From G965207345 sp965207345 (GTDB lineage Bacteria > Pseudomonadota > Gammaproteobacteria > PS1 > Pseudothioglobaceae): a DNA stretch of 64,000 nucleotides. The notes below the pieces were generated by a model. That model ran no database searches and was not told the DNA's origin. It saw only the letters and a program-made list of their open reading frames with translations. Made by a program: the position numbers and the translations under genes. The stretch covers positions 682,001-746,000 of the forward strand of contig OZ242280.1 of the NCBI GenBank assembly GCA_965207345.1, given 5' to 3'. Below, in pieces: positions 43,048 to 52,705 of this stretch (positions are counted from its first letter, which is position 1; every line of letters begins with the position of its first letter).

Positions 43048-44117
43048 GTAATATTTTCCCAAATTGCGCGCTTAATTGCAGATAATTCTGGTTTTATATT
43101 CATTATCCCACTCTTGCCACACTGTTTAATTGCAATATCAGTATCTTTTAAACCACTACCTGTGAGCGTGCAAACAATTTTTGTATTGGGCATAATTTTA
43201 TTTATTTTTAAATCAGCAATAACACCAGCAAGCGAGGCAGCACTTGCAGGCTCACAAAAAATACCTTCTTTGTCGGCAAGCAGTTTTTGTGCATCTAAAA
43301 TATCGCTATCTGAAACTTCACCAAACCAGCCATTTGATTCCCTCCTTGCTGCCTGTGCTAAATCCCAACTTTGGGGATGACCAATACGAATAGCGCTAGC
43401 AACTGTTTTAGGATTATCTACCATCTTAGCACGCAAAAATGGCGCAGCGCCCTCTGCTTGATAGCCAACCATTACAGGCGTATTTTTTACTCTAGCACAT
43501 TTCTTATATTCCTTGTAGCCCATCCAATGGGCGCTAATATTAGCTGCATTGCCAACGGGCAAATAATGATAATCTGGCGCAATACCACCAAGTGCTTCTA
43601 TAATTTCAAATGCTACGGTTTTTTGGCCTTCCAAGCGATAAGGGTTAATGGAATTTACAATTACAATTTCTGATTCATTAGAAAGATTTTTAACCAAACG
43701 CATAGCTACATCAAAATTACCTTTTATCTGCATGATAATTGCGCCATACATCATTGCTTGTGCCAATTTACCCATAGCAATCTTAGCTTCTGGAATAAGC
43801 ACAAATGCTTTAATTCCAGCGCGCGCTGCATATGCGGCGGCTGAGGCAGAAGTATTGCCAGTAGAGGCGCAAATAATCGCCTTTTTGTTATCCTCAATTG
43901 CCTTAGTAACTGCCACCGTCATGCCGCGATCTTTAAAAGATCCTGTAGGATTTAAGCCTTCGTATTTAACATAAATATCAACACTAGCTTTTAATATTTT
44001 AGGGATATTATAAAGACGAATGAGTGGTGTGGCGCCTTCGCCCAAGCTGATAATTTTTGCATTATCATTAATAGGCAGTCTATCTTTATAGCGCGTAATT
44101 AAGCCAGTATATTGCAT
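43044..44117 (-). CDS. thrC: Threonine synthase
   Basis: A 357-residue PLP enzyme that converts O-phosphohomoserine to threonine. Lys62 in NPTGSFKDRGM binds PLP; ICASTGNTSASAAAYAARAG, LPVGNAANISAHWMGY and SAIRIGHPQSWDLA are typical of the shorter Bacillus-type enzyme. It lies 42 bases downstream of hom, so hom-thrC form an operon. Confidence 0.95.
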   Translation of the reverse strand: MQYTGLITRYKDRLPINDNAKIISLGEGATPLIRLYNIPKILKASVDIYVKYEGLNPTGSFKDRGMTVAVTKAIEDNKKAIICASTGNTSASAAAYAARAGIKAFVLIPEAKIAMGKLAQAMMYGAIIMQIKGNFDVAMRLVKNLSNESEIVIVNSINPYRLEGQKTVAFEIIEALGGIAPDYHYLPVGNAANISAHWMGYKEYKKCARVKNTPVMVGYQAEGAAPFLRAKMVDNPKTVASAIRIGHPQSWDLAQAARRESNGWFGEVSDSDILDAQKLLADKEGIFCEPASAASLAGVIADLKINKIMPNTKIVCTLTGSGLKDTDIAIKQCGKSGIMNIKPELSAIKRAIWENIT

Positions 44118-44159
44118 ATTTTTAATTAAGTATTTTTAAACATATCTTTAACCTGGCGT

Positions 44160-45437
44160 TCACTCAAGCATTTCTAAACGAATCATTCTAATTTTTTCTT
44201 TGATAAAATGGTGCATGCTCATTTCGCTAATTGCCTGTTTAACTGTGTGAGTAATGGCGTTATTAGTAAGCATGGCAATGCTGGCGGTACCATTATCTTT
44301 TGGGTTTTGAATAATTGATTCAATACTAATATTATAACTAGCTAGAGTCTGGGTGATAGTTGCTAATACACCAGTGCTATCATCAACAAGCGCATGTAAA
44401 TAGTAAACACTCCCAATTTCATCCTCTGTTTGGTAATTGCATTTTTCTTTTTGCCAATTCCTGTATTCATTTTTTTGATAACTTCCTGTTATAATATCAA
44501 TTAAATCGGCTATAACAGCAGATGCGGTCGCATGGCTACCCGCACCAGGTCCATAATACATTGTGCATCCAACCGCATTGCCTTTAATTAAGCATGCATT
44601 CATCACACCATCAACATGGGCAAGCATTGAAGATTTAGGAATAAGTGTTGGGTGCACGCGCATTTCTATGGTATTAGCGCGTTTTTTAGCAATACCTAGA
44701 TGTTTAATAGAGTAGCCAAATTTATCTGCATAATCAATATCTTCACGGCGAATATGGCTAATACCTTCGCACATTACGCATTTGAACGCAAATGGTGTAC
44801 CGTAAGCCAGGGTAGTAAGTATGGCAAGTTTATGTGCAGCATCAATACCTTCTATATCAAAAGTTGGGTCTGCCTCAGCATAACCTAAATGTTGTGCCTG
44901 TTTTAAAATGTCAGCAAAATTGTGATGTTTATTTTGCATTTCAGTTAAAATAAAGTTACTAGTGCCGTTGATAATGCCCGCTATCCACTGAATTTTATTG
45001 GCACTTAAGCCTTGTTCTAAAGATCTAATAATAGGCACACCACCTGCAACTGAAGCTTCAAATAATAGAGCAACATTATATTCTAATGCAAGATCTAATA
45101 ACTCATTGCCATGCTCAGCAATGAGTGCTTTGTTTGCTGTAATTACATGCTTTTTATTAGTAATAGCGGTTTTGACTAATTCTTTTGCAATATCCACACC
45201 GCCAATTAATTCCAACACAACCGCTACTTCTGGATGATTAACAACTGCAAAAGGGTCTTCTGTAAGCGTCAAAGTTTTTTTTAAAGGATGATTGAGTGTT
45301 TTAATTTTCTCAACAGCAGCAAGTGCAATTTTAATATTTTCCCCAGTACGTTTTGCAATGTGAGCGCTATTTTTTGCAAGTATATCTACCACGCCGCCAC
45401 CGACTGTGCCGACACCTAATAGACCTATTTTCATCAT
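44160..45437 (-). CDS. hom: Homoserine dehydrogenase
   Basis: A 425-residue monofunctional enzyme. NAD(P)-binding IGLLGVGTVGGG, ITANKALIAEHG, FEASVAGGVPIIRSLEQGL, GIINGTSNFILTEM, AEADPTFDIEGIDAAHKLAIL are all conserved. A C-terminal ACT-type regulatory domain (YYLHALVDDSTGVLATITQTLASYNISIESI) suggests threonine feedback. Reduces aspartate semialdehyde to homoserine. Confidence 0.96.
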   Translation of the reverse strand: MMKIGLLGVGTVGGGVVDILAKNSAHIAKRTGENIKIALAAVEKIKTLNHPLKKTLTLTEDPFAVVNHPEVAVVLELIGGVDIAKELVKTAITNKKHVITANKALIAEHGNELLDLALEYNVALLFEASVAGGVPIIRSLEQGLSANKIQWIAGIINGTSNFILTEMQNKHHNFADILKQAQHLGYAEADPTFDIEGIDAAHKLAILTTLAYGTPFAFKCVMCEGISHIRREDIDYADKFGYSIKHLGIAKKRANTIEMRVHPTLIPKSSMLAHVDGVMNACLIKGNAVGCTMYYGPGAGSHATASAVIADLIDIITGSYQKNEYRNWQKEKCNYQTEDEIGSVYYLHALVDDSTGVLATITQTLASYNISIESIIQNPKDNGTASIAMLTNNAITHTVKQAISEMSMHHFIKEKIRMIRLEMLE

Positions 45438-45542
45438 TTTTTAAGTAGAAAAACTAATATGCTCATTATACCAAATTGTTATGCGAGCAGAAAAAATTAG
45501 TTACAGTCACTAAGTATGGTTTTATTTTTGTCTCATACAGAA

Positions 45543-45566
45543 TGATTTTTTCTCAGATAAAAATCA
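45543..45566 (-). terminator. AT-rich hairpin between gltB and hom
   Basis: TGATTTTT (45543-45550) pairs with AAAAATCA (45559-45566) over an eight-base loop, 37 bases past the gltB stop on the minus strand. No strong T-run follows, so terminator activity is uncertain. Confidence 0.3.
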
Positions 45567-45603
45567 AAGTATTTTATGAATAAAGGTTTTTTATAATAGC
45601 AAA

Positions 45604-48600
45604 TTAGACAATTTTTGCCTCAAGTGCACTACTTTTAAGCACACGTTTATACTCTTTAGGTATCGCTTTAATAAAATAATTAAGATCCTCTTTCCAGTTT
45701 TCTAAGATGGATTTTGCAATATTTGAATGCGTATAACGTGCGTGTTGATTAATTAAGTTTTTAAGCTCTATTTGAGCTTCCTTGTCCATTAAATCAAGAT
45801 CAATTGTGGCTAAATTACATTTTTTAGATATATCATTTTTAGGAGCGTAAATATAAGCAATACCACCAGACATACCAGCACCAAAATTGCGTCCAATGTC
45901 GCCTAAAATAACAACCCGACCGCCAGTCATATATTCACAGCCGTGATCTCCCACACCCTCTACTACCGCATTTGCACCAGAATTACGTACACAAAAACGC
46001 TCAGCAACCCTACCTGCTAAATACAGACTGCCACTAGTTGCCCCGTAGCCACATACATTACCAGCAATAATTTCATTCGCAGTGTCGAAACGAGAATTTT
46101 TTGGCGGATAAATAATTACTTTACCACCGCTCAAACCTTTAGCAACATAATCATTTGCATCGCCTTCTACCTCAAGCGTAATACCTTTAGCCAAAAAACC
46201 GCCCAGTGTCTGCCCCGCAGAACCAGAAAATTTAATATGAATCAAATCATCAGGCAATTTTTGACTATCATGAACGACATTAACTAATTTAGAAGAGAGC
46301 ATTGTACCAACAGCACGATCAGTATTTGCAATAGATTTTTTAATGTATACTGCCTCTTTTTTCCAAATAGCACGGCTTGCTAAATCAATTAAATTATTAT
46401 CAATATGCGCTTCTAAATTATGATTTTGTTTTTCATAACAATAAACGCCTGTATTATCATAAATTTTTTTTGCAGGTGTAAGTAGCGCACTTAAATCAAT
46501 ATGGCTTTGCTTCCAGTGTTTTTTAACATCCCTCATATTTAGCATATCAGCACGGCCAATCATTTTATTTAAGTTACAAAAACCAAGCTGCGCCATGATA
46601 GTGCGTAATTCTTCAGCAACCATGAATAAATAATTAACGACGTATTCAGGTTTACCGCTAAATTTCTTGCGTAGTGCGCTATCTTGCGTCGCTATACCAA
46701 CTGGACAGGTGTTTAAATGGCATTTACGCATCATAATACAACCTAAGGTAATCAGTGGTGCAGTAGAAAATCCAAACTCTTCTGCACCAAGTAAAGCCGC
46801 AATTGCTACGTCTCTGCCTGTTTTCATTTGTCCATCAGTTTGTAATACAACGCGCGAACGCAAATTATTCATTACTAAAGTTTGATGTGTTTCAGCAACG
46901 CCCAACTCCCAAGGCAACCCTGCATGTTTAATAGAAGTTAGCGGTGATGCACCAGTACCGCCATCTTGCCCTGAAATAACGATATGATCAGCCTTAGCTT
47001 TTGTTACACCTGCAGCCACGGTGCCAATGCCAATTTCTGCAACCAATTTAACGCTAATTCTTGCCTCAGGATTTGCATGTTTTAAATCAAAAATAAGTTG
47101 TGCTAAATCTTCAATAGAGTAAATATCATGATGCGGTGGCGGACTAATAAGACCTACTCCCGGCATTGAATGTCTTACCCTAGCAATCTCTCTATCAACT
47201 TTTTTACCTGGTAATTCACCGCCCTCGCCTGGCTTTGCACCTTGGGAAATTTTGATTTGTAATTCATCGGCATTGTTCAAATATTCTATGGTTACACCAA
47301 AACGTCCACTAGCAACTTGTTTAATAGCAGAACGACTACTACGTTTAGGGTTTTTTTCCTGCCAACGAATTGCGTCCTCGCCGCCTTCACCAGAGTTTGA
47401 CTTAGCGCCAATGCTATTCATTGCTAACGCAAGCGTTTTGTGACTTTCTGCTGAAAGTGCTCCAAAACTCATCGCACCTGTGGAAAAACGTTTTAGGATT
47501 TCGCGGGCGGGTTCCACTTCATCAATAGGAATCGCCTTGGTTTTTTTAAATGTTATTAAATCGCGTAATGTGGCGGCACGTGAACTTTGTTCGTTGACAT
47601 ATTTTACAAACTTAGCATAGGTTTTAGGATTATTTTCTCTTGCTGATTCTTGTAAACTAGCAATAGTTTGCGGATTCCACATATGAATTTCGCCACGGCT
47701 ACGCCAATGAAAATTACCTGTATTATCCAGTGTTTTCTTGGTATAAGCCTTGTTATGGCGGATTTCGCTCTCTTGTTGTAAAACATCAAAACTAACACCT
47801 TTAATACGACTAGATACGCCATAAAAACATTTATCAACCACTTCTTGTGCTAAACCAACTGCCTCAAATATTTGTGCGCCTTTATAAGATTGCAAAGTAG
47901 AAATGCCCATTTTAGCCATTACTTTAAGCATACCTTTAGCCACACCTTTGCGATAATTACTTACAACTTCTCTATCATTTATAACATCAATAAAACCATC
48001 CCTTCTCGCTTGCCAGAGTGCTTCAAATGCTAGATAAGGATTAATTGCATCAACGCCAAAACCAATTAAAAGACAAAAATGATGCACTTCTCTTGCCTCA
48101 CCACTTTCTAAAATAAGACCAACTTTTGTGCGCTCATGGCGTTTAACTAAAGAATGATGCACCGCACCACTAGCAAGTAAGCTACTAAGTGCAATGCGAT
48201 TTTTAGCTATCTTTCTATCTGAGAGTAAAATAAAACTATAACCTTCTTTAATGGCTTTTGAGCTTTGAGTGCAAATATCATCTAGTAGGGATTTGATGTG
48301 GCTATTTTGATGTGCATCATAAGTTATATCAATAACTTTAGTTTTTAAGCCGCGATAGTGGCAATGTTTTAATGCACTTGTTTCTTCGTTCGTTAAAATT
48401 GGGTGGTTTAAAATAAGCCGATGTGCGCTTTTAGCTTCGGGTTTAAGTAGATTAGATTCTGGACCAATAGCGCATTTAAGCGACATCACAATTTCCTCTC
48501 TAATAGAATCAATTGCTGGATTAGTAACTTGTGCAAATAATTGCTTAAAGTAATCATAAATGATTTTTTCATGACTAGATAGACATGCAAGCGGTGTATC

Positions 48601-50121
48601 ATTACCCATTGAGCCGAGTGGATCTCTAAGCTCACGCGTAAGCGGTAGTAACATAAATTGCATAGTTTCTATGGTATAACCAAAAGTGCGCATGCGCTCT
48701 ATTAAAGTTTTGGGATTGAAGCCGTGCTCATCCTTATCACTTTTTATTTCAGACAAATGAATTTGCTGTTCATTCAACCATTTTCTATATGGTTTTGCTT
48801 CTGAGAATTGTTTTTTAACAGTGTTATCATCAATAAGTTTGCCAGCAGAAAAATCAACCAAAAACATGCGACCTGGACGCAAGCGCCCTTTGTGTGTAAC
48901 TTTATCACTTGGAATATCAACTACGCCAACCTCTGATGCCATAATGACACGTTCATCAGATGTGATATAAAAGCGCGATGGTCGCAGACCATTCCTGTCA
49001 AGCACAGCACCGATATAATGACCGTCAGTTACAATAATTGAAGCGGGTCCATCCCAGGGCTCCATTAAATGTGCGTGATATTCGTAAAAAGCTTTTTTTG
49101 CATCTATCATCGTAACATTATTTTGCCACGCCTCAGGAATCATCATTGCTACTGCTTCGGGCAAGCTTCTACCGTTTAGCATTAAAAATTCTAAAACATT
49201 ATCAAAACTCGCAGAATCTGAGCCTTCCATTTCAATAACGGGCAATAGTTTTGCGAGGTCTTCATCATTAAAAAGTGTGCTTTTCAATACGCCTTCGCGC
49301 GCACGCATCCAATTAAAATTTCCCTCTCTGGTGTTAATTTCACCGTTGTGACAGGCATAACGACAAGGTTGTGCACGATCCCATGATGGAAAGGTATTAG
49401 TAGAGAAGCGCGAATGTATCATTGCTAAATAAGCACGATAATTATCACTAGAAAGGTCATCATAAAAATCTAGGAGCTGCGAACCGATAAGCATTCCCTT
49501 ATAGCAAATAATTTTGCTAGACAAACTACAAATATAAAATAACAATGCTTGTGATAAATTTTCATCACTACGAATTTGGTGGCTAACATACTTTCTAACA
49601 ACATAAAGAGCGCGTTCAAAAGTAGCCACGTCCATATTTCTGGCAATAGAGACAATAAGCTGTTTAATGGTAGGTTTTGAGTGCTTTGCTGTTTTACCAA
49701 TATTTGCTTTACTAAGACTTATAGGAACTAGACGCCAGCCGATAAAATTAAGCCCTTGTTCCCTAATGCACTCTTCAACTCGCTTTTCGCATATTATTTG
49801 TTGCGCTTTATCTTGTGGTAGGAAAACATTAGCAACAGCAAAACTATGTGCCTCCAACTCAAGTGCAAATAATTTTTTAATCTCCGTTTGAAAAAATTTC
49901 TGTGGTAAATTGGTTAAAATACCAGCACCATCACCTGTGTTTTTTTCGCAACCAAGACCGCCGCGGTGATCCATTCTTGAGAGCATTTTAAGCGCATCAG
50001 CTACGATTTTACGGCTGTTTTGCGCTTTTAGATGTGCAATAAAACCAATACCGCAATTATCCTTTTCGTAGCGAGCATCATAAAGCCCCTGTGTCTTAGG
50101 TGGACGTATTAACTTAGTCAT
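45604..50121 (-). CDS. gltB: Glutamate synthase, large (alpha) subunit
   Basis: A 1505-residue GOGAT large subunit. A 22-residue propeptide precedes the N-terminal nucleophile Cys23 (KDNCGIGFIAHLKA). The class II amidotransferase domain, FMN-binding synthase domain (FSTGAMSFGALSAESH; SGQDGGTGASPLTSIKHAG), 3Fe-4S cysteines (CIMMRKCHLNTCPVG) and the C-terminal GXGXG domain are all in place. It makes two glutamates from glutamine and 2-oxoglutarate. gltD, the electron-donor subunit, is not adjacent. The first 53 bases of the gene and its upstream region are duplicated 2,395 bases to the right. Confidence 0.97.
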   Translation of the reverse strand: MTKLIRPPKTQGLYDARYEKDNCGIGFIAHLKAQNSRKIVADALKMLSRMDHRGGLGCEKNTGDGAGILTNLPQKFFQTEIKKLFALELEAHSFAVANVFLPQDKAQQIICEKRVEECIREQGLNFIGWRLVPISLSKANIGKTAKHSKPTIKQLIVSIARNMDVATFERALYVVRKYVSHQIRSDENLSQALLFYICSLSSKIICYKGMLIGSQLLDFYDDLSSDNYRAYLAMIHSRFSTNTFPSWDRAQPCRYACHNGEINTREGNFNWMRAREGVLKSTLFNDEDLAKLLPVIEMEGSDSASFDNVLEFLMLNGRSLPEAVAMMIPEAWQNNVTMIDAKKAFYEYHAHLMEPWDGPASIIVTDGHYIGAVLDRNGLRPSRFYITSDERVIMASEVGVVDIPSDKVTHKGRLRPGRMFLVDFSAGKLIDDNTVKKQFSEAKPYRKWLNEQQIHLSEIKSDKDEHGFNPKTLIERMRTFGYTIETMQFMLLPLTRELRDPLGSMGNDTPLACLSSHEKIIYDYFKQLFAQVTNPAIDSIREEIVMSLKCAIGPESNLLKPEAKSAHRLILNHPILTNEETSALKHCHYRGLKTKVIDITYDAHQNSHIKSLLDDICTQSSKAIKEGYSFILLSDRKIAKNRIALSSLLASGAVHHSLVKRHERTKVGLILESGEAREVHHFCLLIGFGVDAINPYLAFEALWQARRDGFIDVINDREVVSNYRKGVAKGMLKVMAKMGISTLQSYKGAQIFEAVGLAQEVVDKCFYGVSSRIKGVSFDVLQQESEIRHNKAYTKKTLDNTGNFHWRSRGEIHMWNPQTIASLQESARENNPKTYAKFVKYVNEQSSRAATLRDLITFKKTKAIPIDEVEPAREILKRFSTGAMSFGALSAESHKTLALAMNSIGAKSNSGEGGEDAIRWQEKNPKRSSRSAIKQVASGRFGVTIEYLNNADELQIKISQGAKPGEGGELPGKKVDREIARVRHSMPGVGLISPPPHHDIYSIEDLAQLIFDLKHANPEARISVKLVAEIGIGTVAAGVTKAKADHIVISGQDGGTGASPLTSIKHAGLPWELGVAETHQTLVMNNLRSRVVLQTDGQMKTGRDVAIAALLGAEEFGFSTAPLITLGCIMMRKCHLNTCPVGIATQDSALRKKFSGKPEYVVNYLFMVAEELRTIMAQLGFCNLNKMIGRADMLNMRDVKKHWKQSHIDLSALLTPAKKIYDNTGVYCYEKQNHNLEAHIDNNLIDLASRAIWKKEAVYIKKSIANTDRAVGTMLSSKLVNVVHDSQKLPDDLIHIKFSGSAGQTLGGFLAKGITLEVEGDANDYVAKGLSGGKVIIYPPKNSRFDTANEIIAGNVCGYGATSGSLYLAGRVAERFCVRNSGANAVVEGVGDHGCEYMTGGRVVILGDIGRNFGAGMSGGIAYIYAPKNDISKKCNLATIDLDLMDKEAQIELKNLINQHARYTHSNIAKSILENWKEDLNYFIKAIPKEYKRVLKSSALEAKIV

Positions 50122-50256
50122 AATTTGCTGGATATAAATTTAATATCATTCAATTTATACTGGTATGAATTTGGGTATAAGACGCAAACTATTCTATCAT
50201 AAGGGGTTATTGTTAGCAATAAAGCAGGATATCTCTTTATCTTATGGTGTGGTTTT
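50069..50256. repeat. 188-bp direct repeat, copy 1 (gltB 5' end and upstream region)
   Basis: This segment is repeated at 52464-52651 in the same orientation, offset exactly 2,395 bases, with two mismatches seen. It holds the first 53 bases of gltB and about 135 bases upstream, probably its promoter. Since gltB is intact here, this is the original copy. Confidence 0.92.
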
Positions 50257-50381
50257 GATCTACTAAATAACCTTTTATAATGCAAACGAACGTGATAAGT
50301 AATTTCCTCCTGTGTTAAAAATACTCTAAAAAACAAACCAATTACCAGTAATTTTTTGTATTGCTTTTTTATCTTTGTATA

Positions 50382-50651
50382 TTAAATTAAACCCCTGTTT
50401 AATTGGTAATATTCCATTAATTGCTGCTTCAGTTTTTTTCTTAATACCTCTGTGTCTTCAAACCTAATTTGCATCGTTGAGCGTAAATTAAAGCTAACCT
50501 CATCGTCATTACCTTTAAAAGCTTGTTTTTGATAATCTCTAAGGACTAGCTTTAGATTAAGGTTATTGTCAATAAAAAGGATATTCTTATCCATTATTGT
50601 CCCGTGTGCTTGTAAAGTATTTAACTCTTCAAATAAAAATTTATCACTCAT
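50382..50651 (-). pseudogene. N-terminal fragment of a second res-like gene
   Basis: An 89-residue frame whose first 46 residues (MSDKFLFEELNTLQ..., then LVLR.YQKQAF) match the start of the intact type III Res gene at 55273. After KGNDDE the sequence becomes unrelated (VSFNLRSTMQIRFEDTEVL), so no helicase motif remains. The leader just upstream also matches the leader of res. This is the remnant of a diverged paralogue with a large internal deletion; the origin of the last 43 residues is unknown. Confidence 0.7.
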
Positions 50652-50713
50652 TTTTTATGTTTCATCCATAACAAGAAAATAGGTTAAAAATTTTGCTTTT
50701 TTTTAACATATCA

Positions 50714-51120
50714 TTATATATCTTTCTCTAAAAGGCGCCATAATTGAATATTGATAAAATATTTTTCCCTACCTATTTTTACACTTTCCATCAAGTTAAT
50801 TTTTTCTAAGTTATTTAAATACTTAGAAGCAGTTTGTCTAGTTATTTCTAACTCATCAACCAAAAAATCAATTTTGCTATAAGGATTAGAAAAAATAATT
50901 TCTAATAAATCTTTACTGTAGATATTTGGTAATTTACGTCTTATAATATTTTTTTGCTCACTCATTAAATTACTTATTTGATTGATTAAATCAGTTGTAT
51001 CCCTTGCTGTTTGCTCAATACTATCTAGCATATACATAATCCATTCTTGCCAGTTATTTTTAGTGTGAATTTCTTGCAATAGTTGATAATATTTTTTCTT
51101 ATTGTTTAGTGCTAATTTGT
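50714..51120 (-). pseudogene. C-terminal fragment of a Fic family protein
   Basis: The region encodes NKKKYYQLLQEIHTKNNWQEWIMYMLDSIEQTA, then LPNIYSKDLLEIIFSNPYSKIDFLVDELEITRQTASKYLNNLE and IGREKYFIN, the typical C-terminal linker and winged helix-turn-helix of bacterial Fic AMP-transferases. The catalytic Fic domain with HPFxxGNGR is absent. The frame formally starts at 51193, but its first ~25 residues overlap the DGQHR-like frame out of phase and are probably noise. It abuts that gene fragment, indicating a deletion junction. Confidence 0.7.
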
Positions 51121-51524
51121 TGCAAAAGTAGCAAACAAAACGGCGTAATAATACCTTGTATGTGTTGGTTATTTGTGTTTTCATCAGCAACACTTAGGCG
51201 ATGATTACCATCAATACGATTCATTTTGTTCTCTTCTAATTGTGGCTTAATACCAATTGTTGCAATTTGCATAAAATTAACATTTCTGGCATCTTCACGA
51301 CCTTGATAATTATTAGTTTTAGTGTTAATCTTTAAGATGTTATCACTATATTTAAATTTCTCTAATACTTTAGGCAATTCATTTGACGAATAACTTAGCA
51401 CCACTTCCAGGAAAAATAGCGTTTCTTTTTTTTCTAAAAATTGAAGCATTTCGCCCTGATGTTCCTTAATTAAGTCGCGTTGATAAGTTTCATCTGCTTT
51501 TGATATTTTTGCTAAATCGCCCAT
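51099..51524 (-). pseudogene. DGQHR-like (DndB-type) protein fragment
   Basis: A 141-residue frame with TYQRDLIKEHQGEMLQFL, LPKVLEKFKYSDNILKI, IATIGIKPQ and the diagnostic NRIDGNHRLSVAD. This fits the DGQHR domain found in DndB-like and restriction-associated proteins. It ends soon after at the junction with the Fic fragment, so the C-terminal part is gone. It may have belonged to the same ancestral defence locus as HsdS at 52168. Confidence 0.5.
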
Positions 51525-51591
51525 TCTGGCAAAAAATTATCCTTTAAATACTGCGCTACTATAAAAACTAGAGCAAGTGCAATGATGTATT

Positions 51592-51648
51592 TTATTTTTT
51601 TGGCGGTATTTTAGGCGTCGGTGCGCCTCTTTCTTTAGTATCACTCAT
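51592..51648 (-). CDS. Mini-ORF, 18-residue Pro/Lys-rich peptide
   Basis: ATG at 51648 reads MSDTKERGAPTPKIPPKK and stops. AGAGAAAAAC precedes the start. It lies 9 bases after the membrane-protein gene at 51658, same strand. Such short Pro-rich ORFs occur beside small membrane proteins in accessory loci; translation is unproven. Confidence 0.3.
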   Translation of the reverse strand: MSDTKERGAPTPKIPPKK

Positions 51649-51657
51649 GTTTTTCTC

Positions 51658-52143
51658 TTATACGTTAAATGTTCTAAATAATACTATCGTAATGATTGCT
51701 ATTACAAGAAAGGCACCAGATGCATAATTAAGGATGCTATTTATCTTGTCATAAATATTGAGCTTATAAAAAGCAGATTCATCGTCTTCTAGATAATATT
51801 TTTTTGCGTTATCACTAGACTCTCTAAGTGCCTTATTACTCACAATAAAAGATGTCATCGTGCAAATAATTGTCACAATCAATAAAAACCAACTAATACC
51901 AATTAAAATAAAATATTCTGCATTTTCTAATTCAACTGCAGCTAAAGAAAACCCAAGAGCTACCGAAGATAAGGTTAAAATTGCTTTATCATAATTTTGA
52001 GAATTTGATAATTCTCGTCTGCGTACCTCGTTTAAATAATTATCAAATAATTTTCTATTTTCTTCTGGTGATCCTCGTGCCTTGAGAGCGTTTAAAAACC
52101 CTTCAAGATCAAGTGATGGTCTTTTAGCTTTTTTTTCTGACAT
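51658..52143 (-). CDS. Small membrane protein in defence remnant
   Basis: From the ATG at 52143, with GGGAA eight bases before, a 161-residue protein: a charged cytoplasmic N-terminus (residues 1-45, RRRELSNSQNYDKAILTLSS), two close hydrophobic helices (about 46-60 and 70-95), a soluble loop rich in acidic residues (SSDNAKKYYLEDDES), and a third hydrophobic segment (ASGAFLVIAIITIVLF). No family name is certain; the layout resembles small membrane proteins from defence islands. It is the only apparently intact gene of normal size between the direct repeats. Confidence 0.6.
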   Translation of the reverse strand: MSEKKAKRPSLDLEGFLNALKARGSPEENRKLFDNYLNEVRRRELSNSQNYDKAILTLSSVALGFSLAAVELENAEYFILIGISWFLLIVTIICTMTSFIVSNKALRESSDNAKKYYLEDDESAFYKLNIYDKINSILNYASGAFLVIAIITIVLFRTFNV

Positions 52144-52167
52144 AATCAATTCCCAAAATAATTTTTT

Positions 52168-52463
52168 CTACCACTTTTTTGCCTGTTCCAATTCATTTTT
52201 AGCATCGGCTTGTAGTCGCTTAACTTGTTCTCGTTTTTGGCTGATATGTTCGGCGATTTGGATTTGTTTTTCTAAAGGGGGTAGTGGAATTTTTAAGGAT
52301 TTATACTCTCTTGCATTTATATTCGGTTGTGCCACTGTTCTTTGAATGGCATTAACCCACTCTTTATAAAATCTGCATTGCATATAGCTAAAAATGTAGT
52401 CAGGATTTGCTTTTGTATAATCTATAACAAATCTAATTAAATACCCAGCAAATATACTTTTCA
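52168..52463 (-). pseudogene. C-terminal fragment of type I restriction specificity subunit (HsdS)
   Basis: The frame reads FAGYLIRFVIDYTKANPDYIFSYMQCRFYKEWV, QPNINAREYKSLKIPLPPLEKQIQIAEHI and a closing coiled coil KREQVKRLQADAKNELEQAK, the end of an HsdS target-recognition domain plus conserved helix. It stops being HsdS exactly where the second direct repeat begins (52464), so the N-terminal ~250 residues were removed by the rearrangement. No hsdM or hsdR is present. Confidence 0.8.
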
Positions 52464-52651
52464 TAGCGAGCATCATAAAGCCCCTGTGTCTTAGGTGGAC
52501 GTATTAACTTAGTCATAATTTGCTGGATATAAATTTAATATCATTCAATTTATACTGGTATGAATTTGGGCATAAGACGCAAACTATTCTATCATAAGGG
52601 GTTATTGTTAGCAATAAAGCAGGATATCTCTTTACCTTATGGTGTGGTTTT
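52464..52651. repeat. 188-bp direct repeat, copy 2 (displaced gltB 5' end)
   Basis: This copy carries the displaced first 53 bases of gltB (ATG at 52516) and its upstream region. Translation from that ATG would give the first residues of GltB and then a stop within about ten codons of the HsdS junction. It lies between the HsdS fragment and the 3' end of res. Confidence 0.92.
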
Positions 52652-52705
52652 TGTTTTAGTAAATAATTCTTGACTATGTAGGTGATAGTGGTAAAGAATA
52701 ATTTT

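Noticed and set aside
50118..50336. Minus-strand ORF of 72 codons (and its twin at 52513-52764) sharing a 44-residue C-terminus
   Set aside because: The shared part is just translation of the duplicated gltB upstream region; no ribosome site or family resemblance. The similarity is explained by the DNA repeat.
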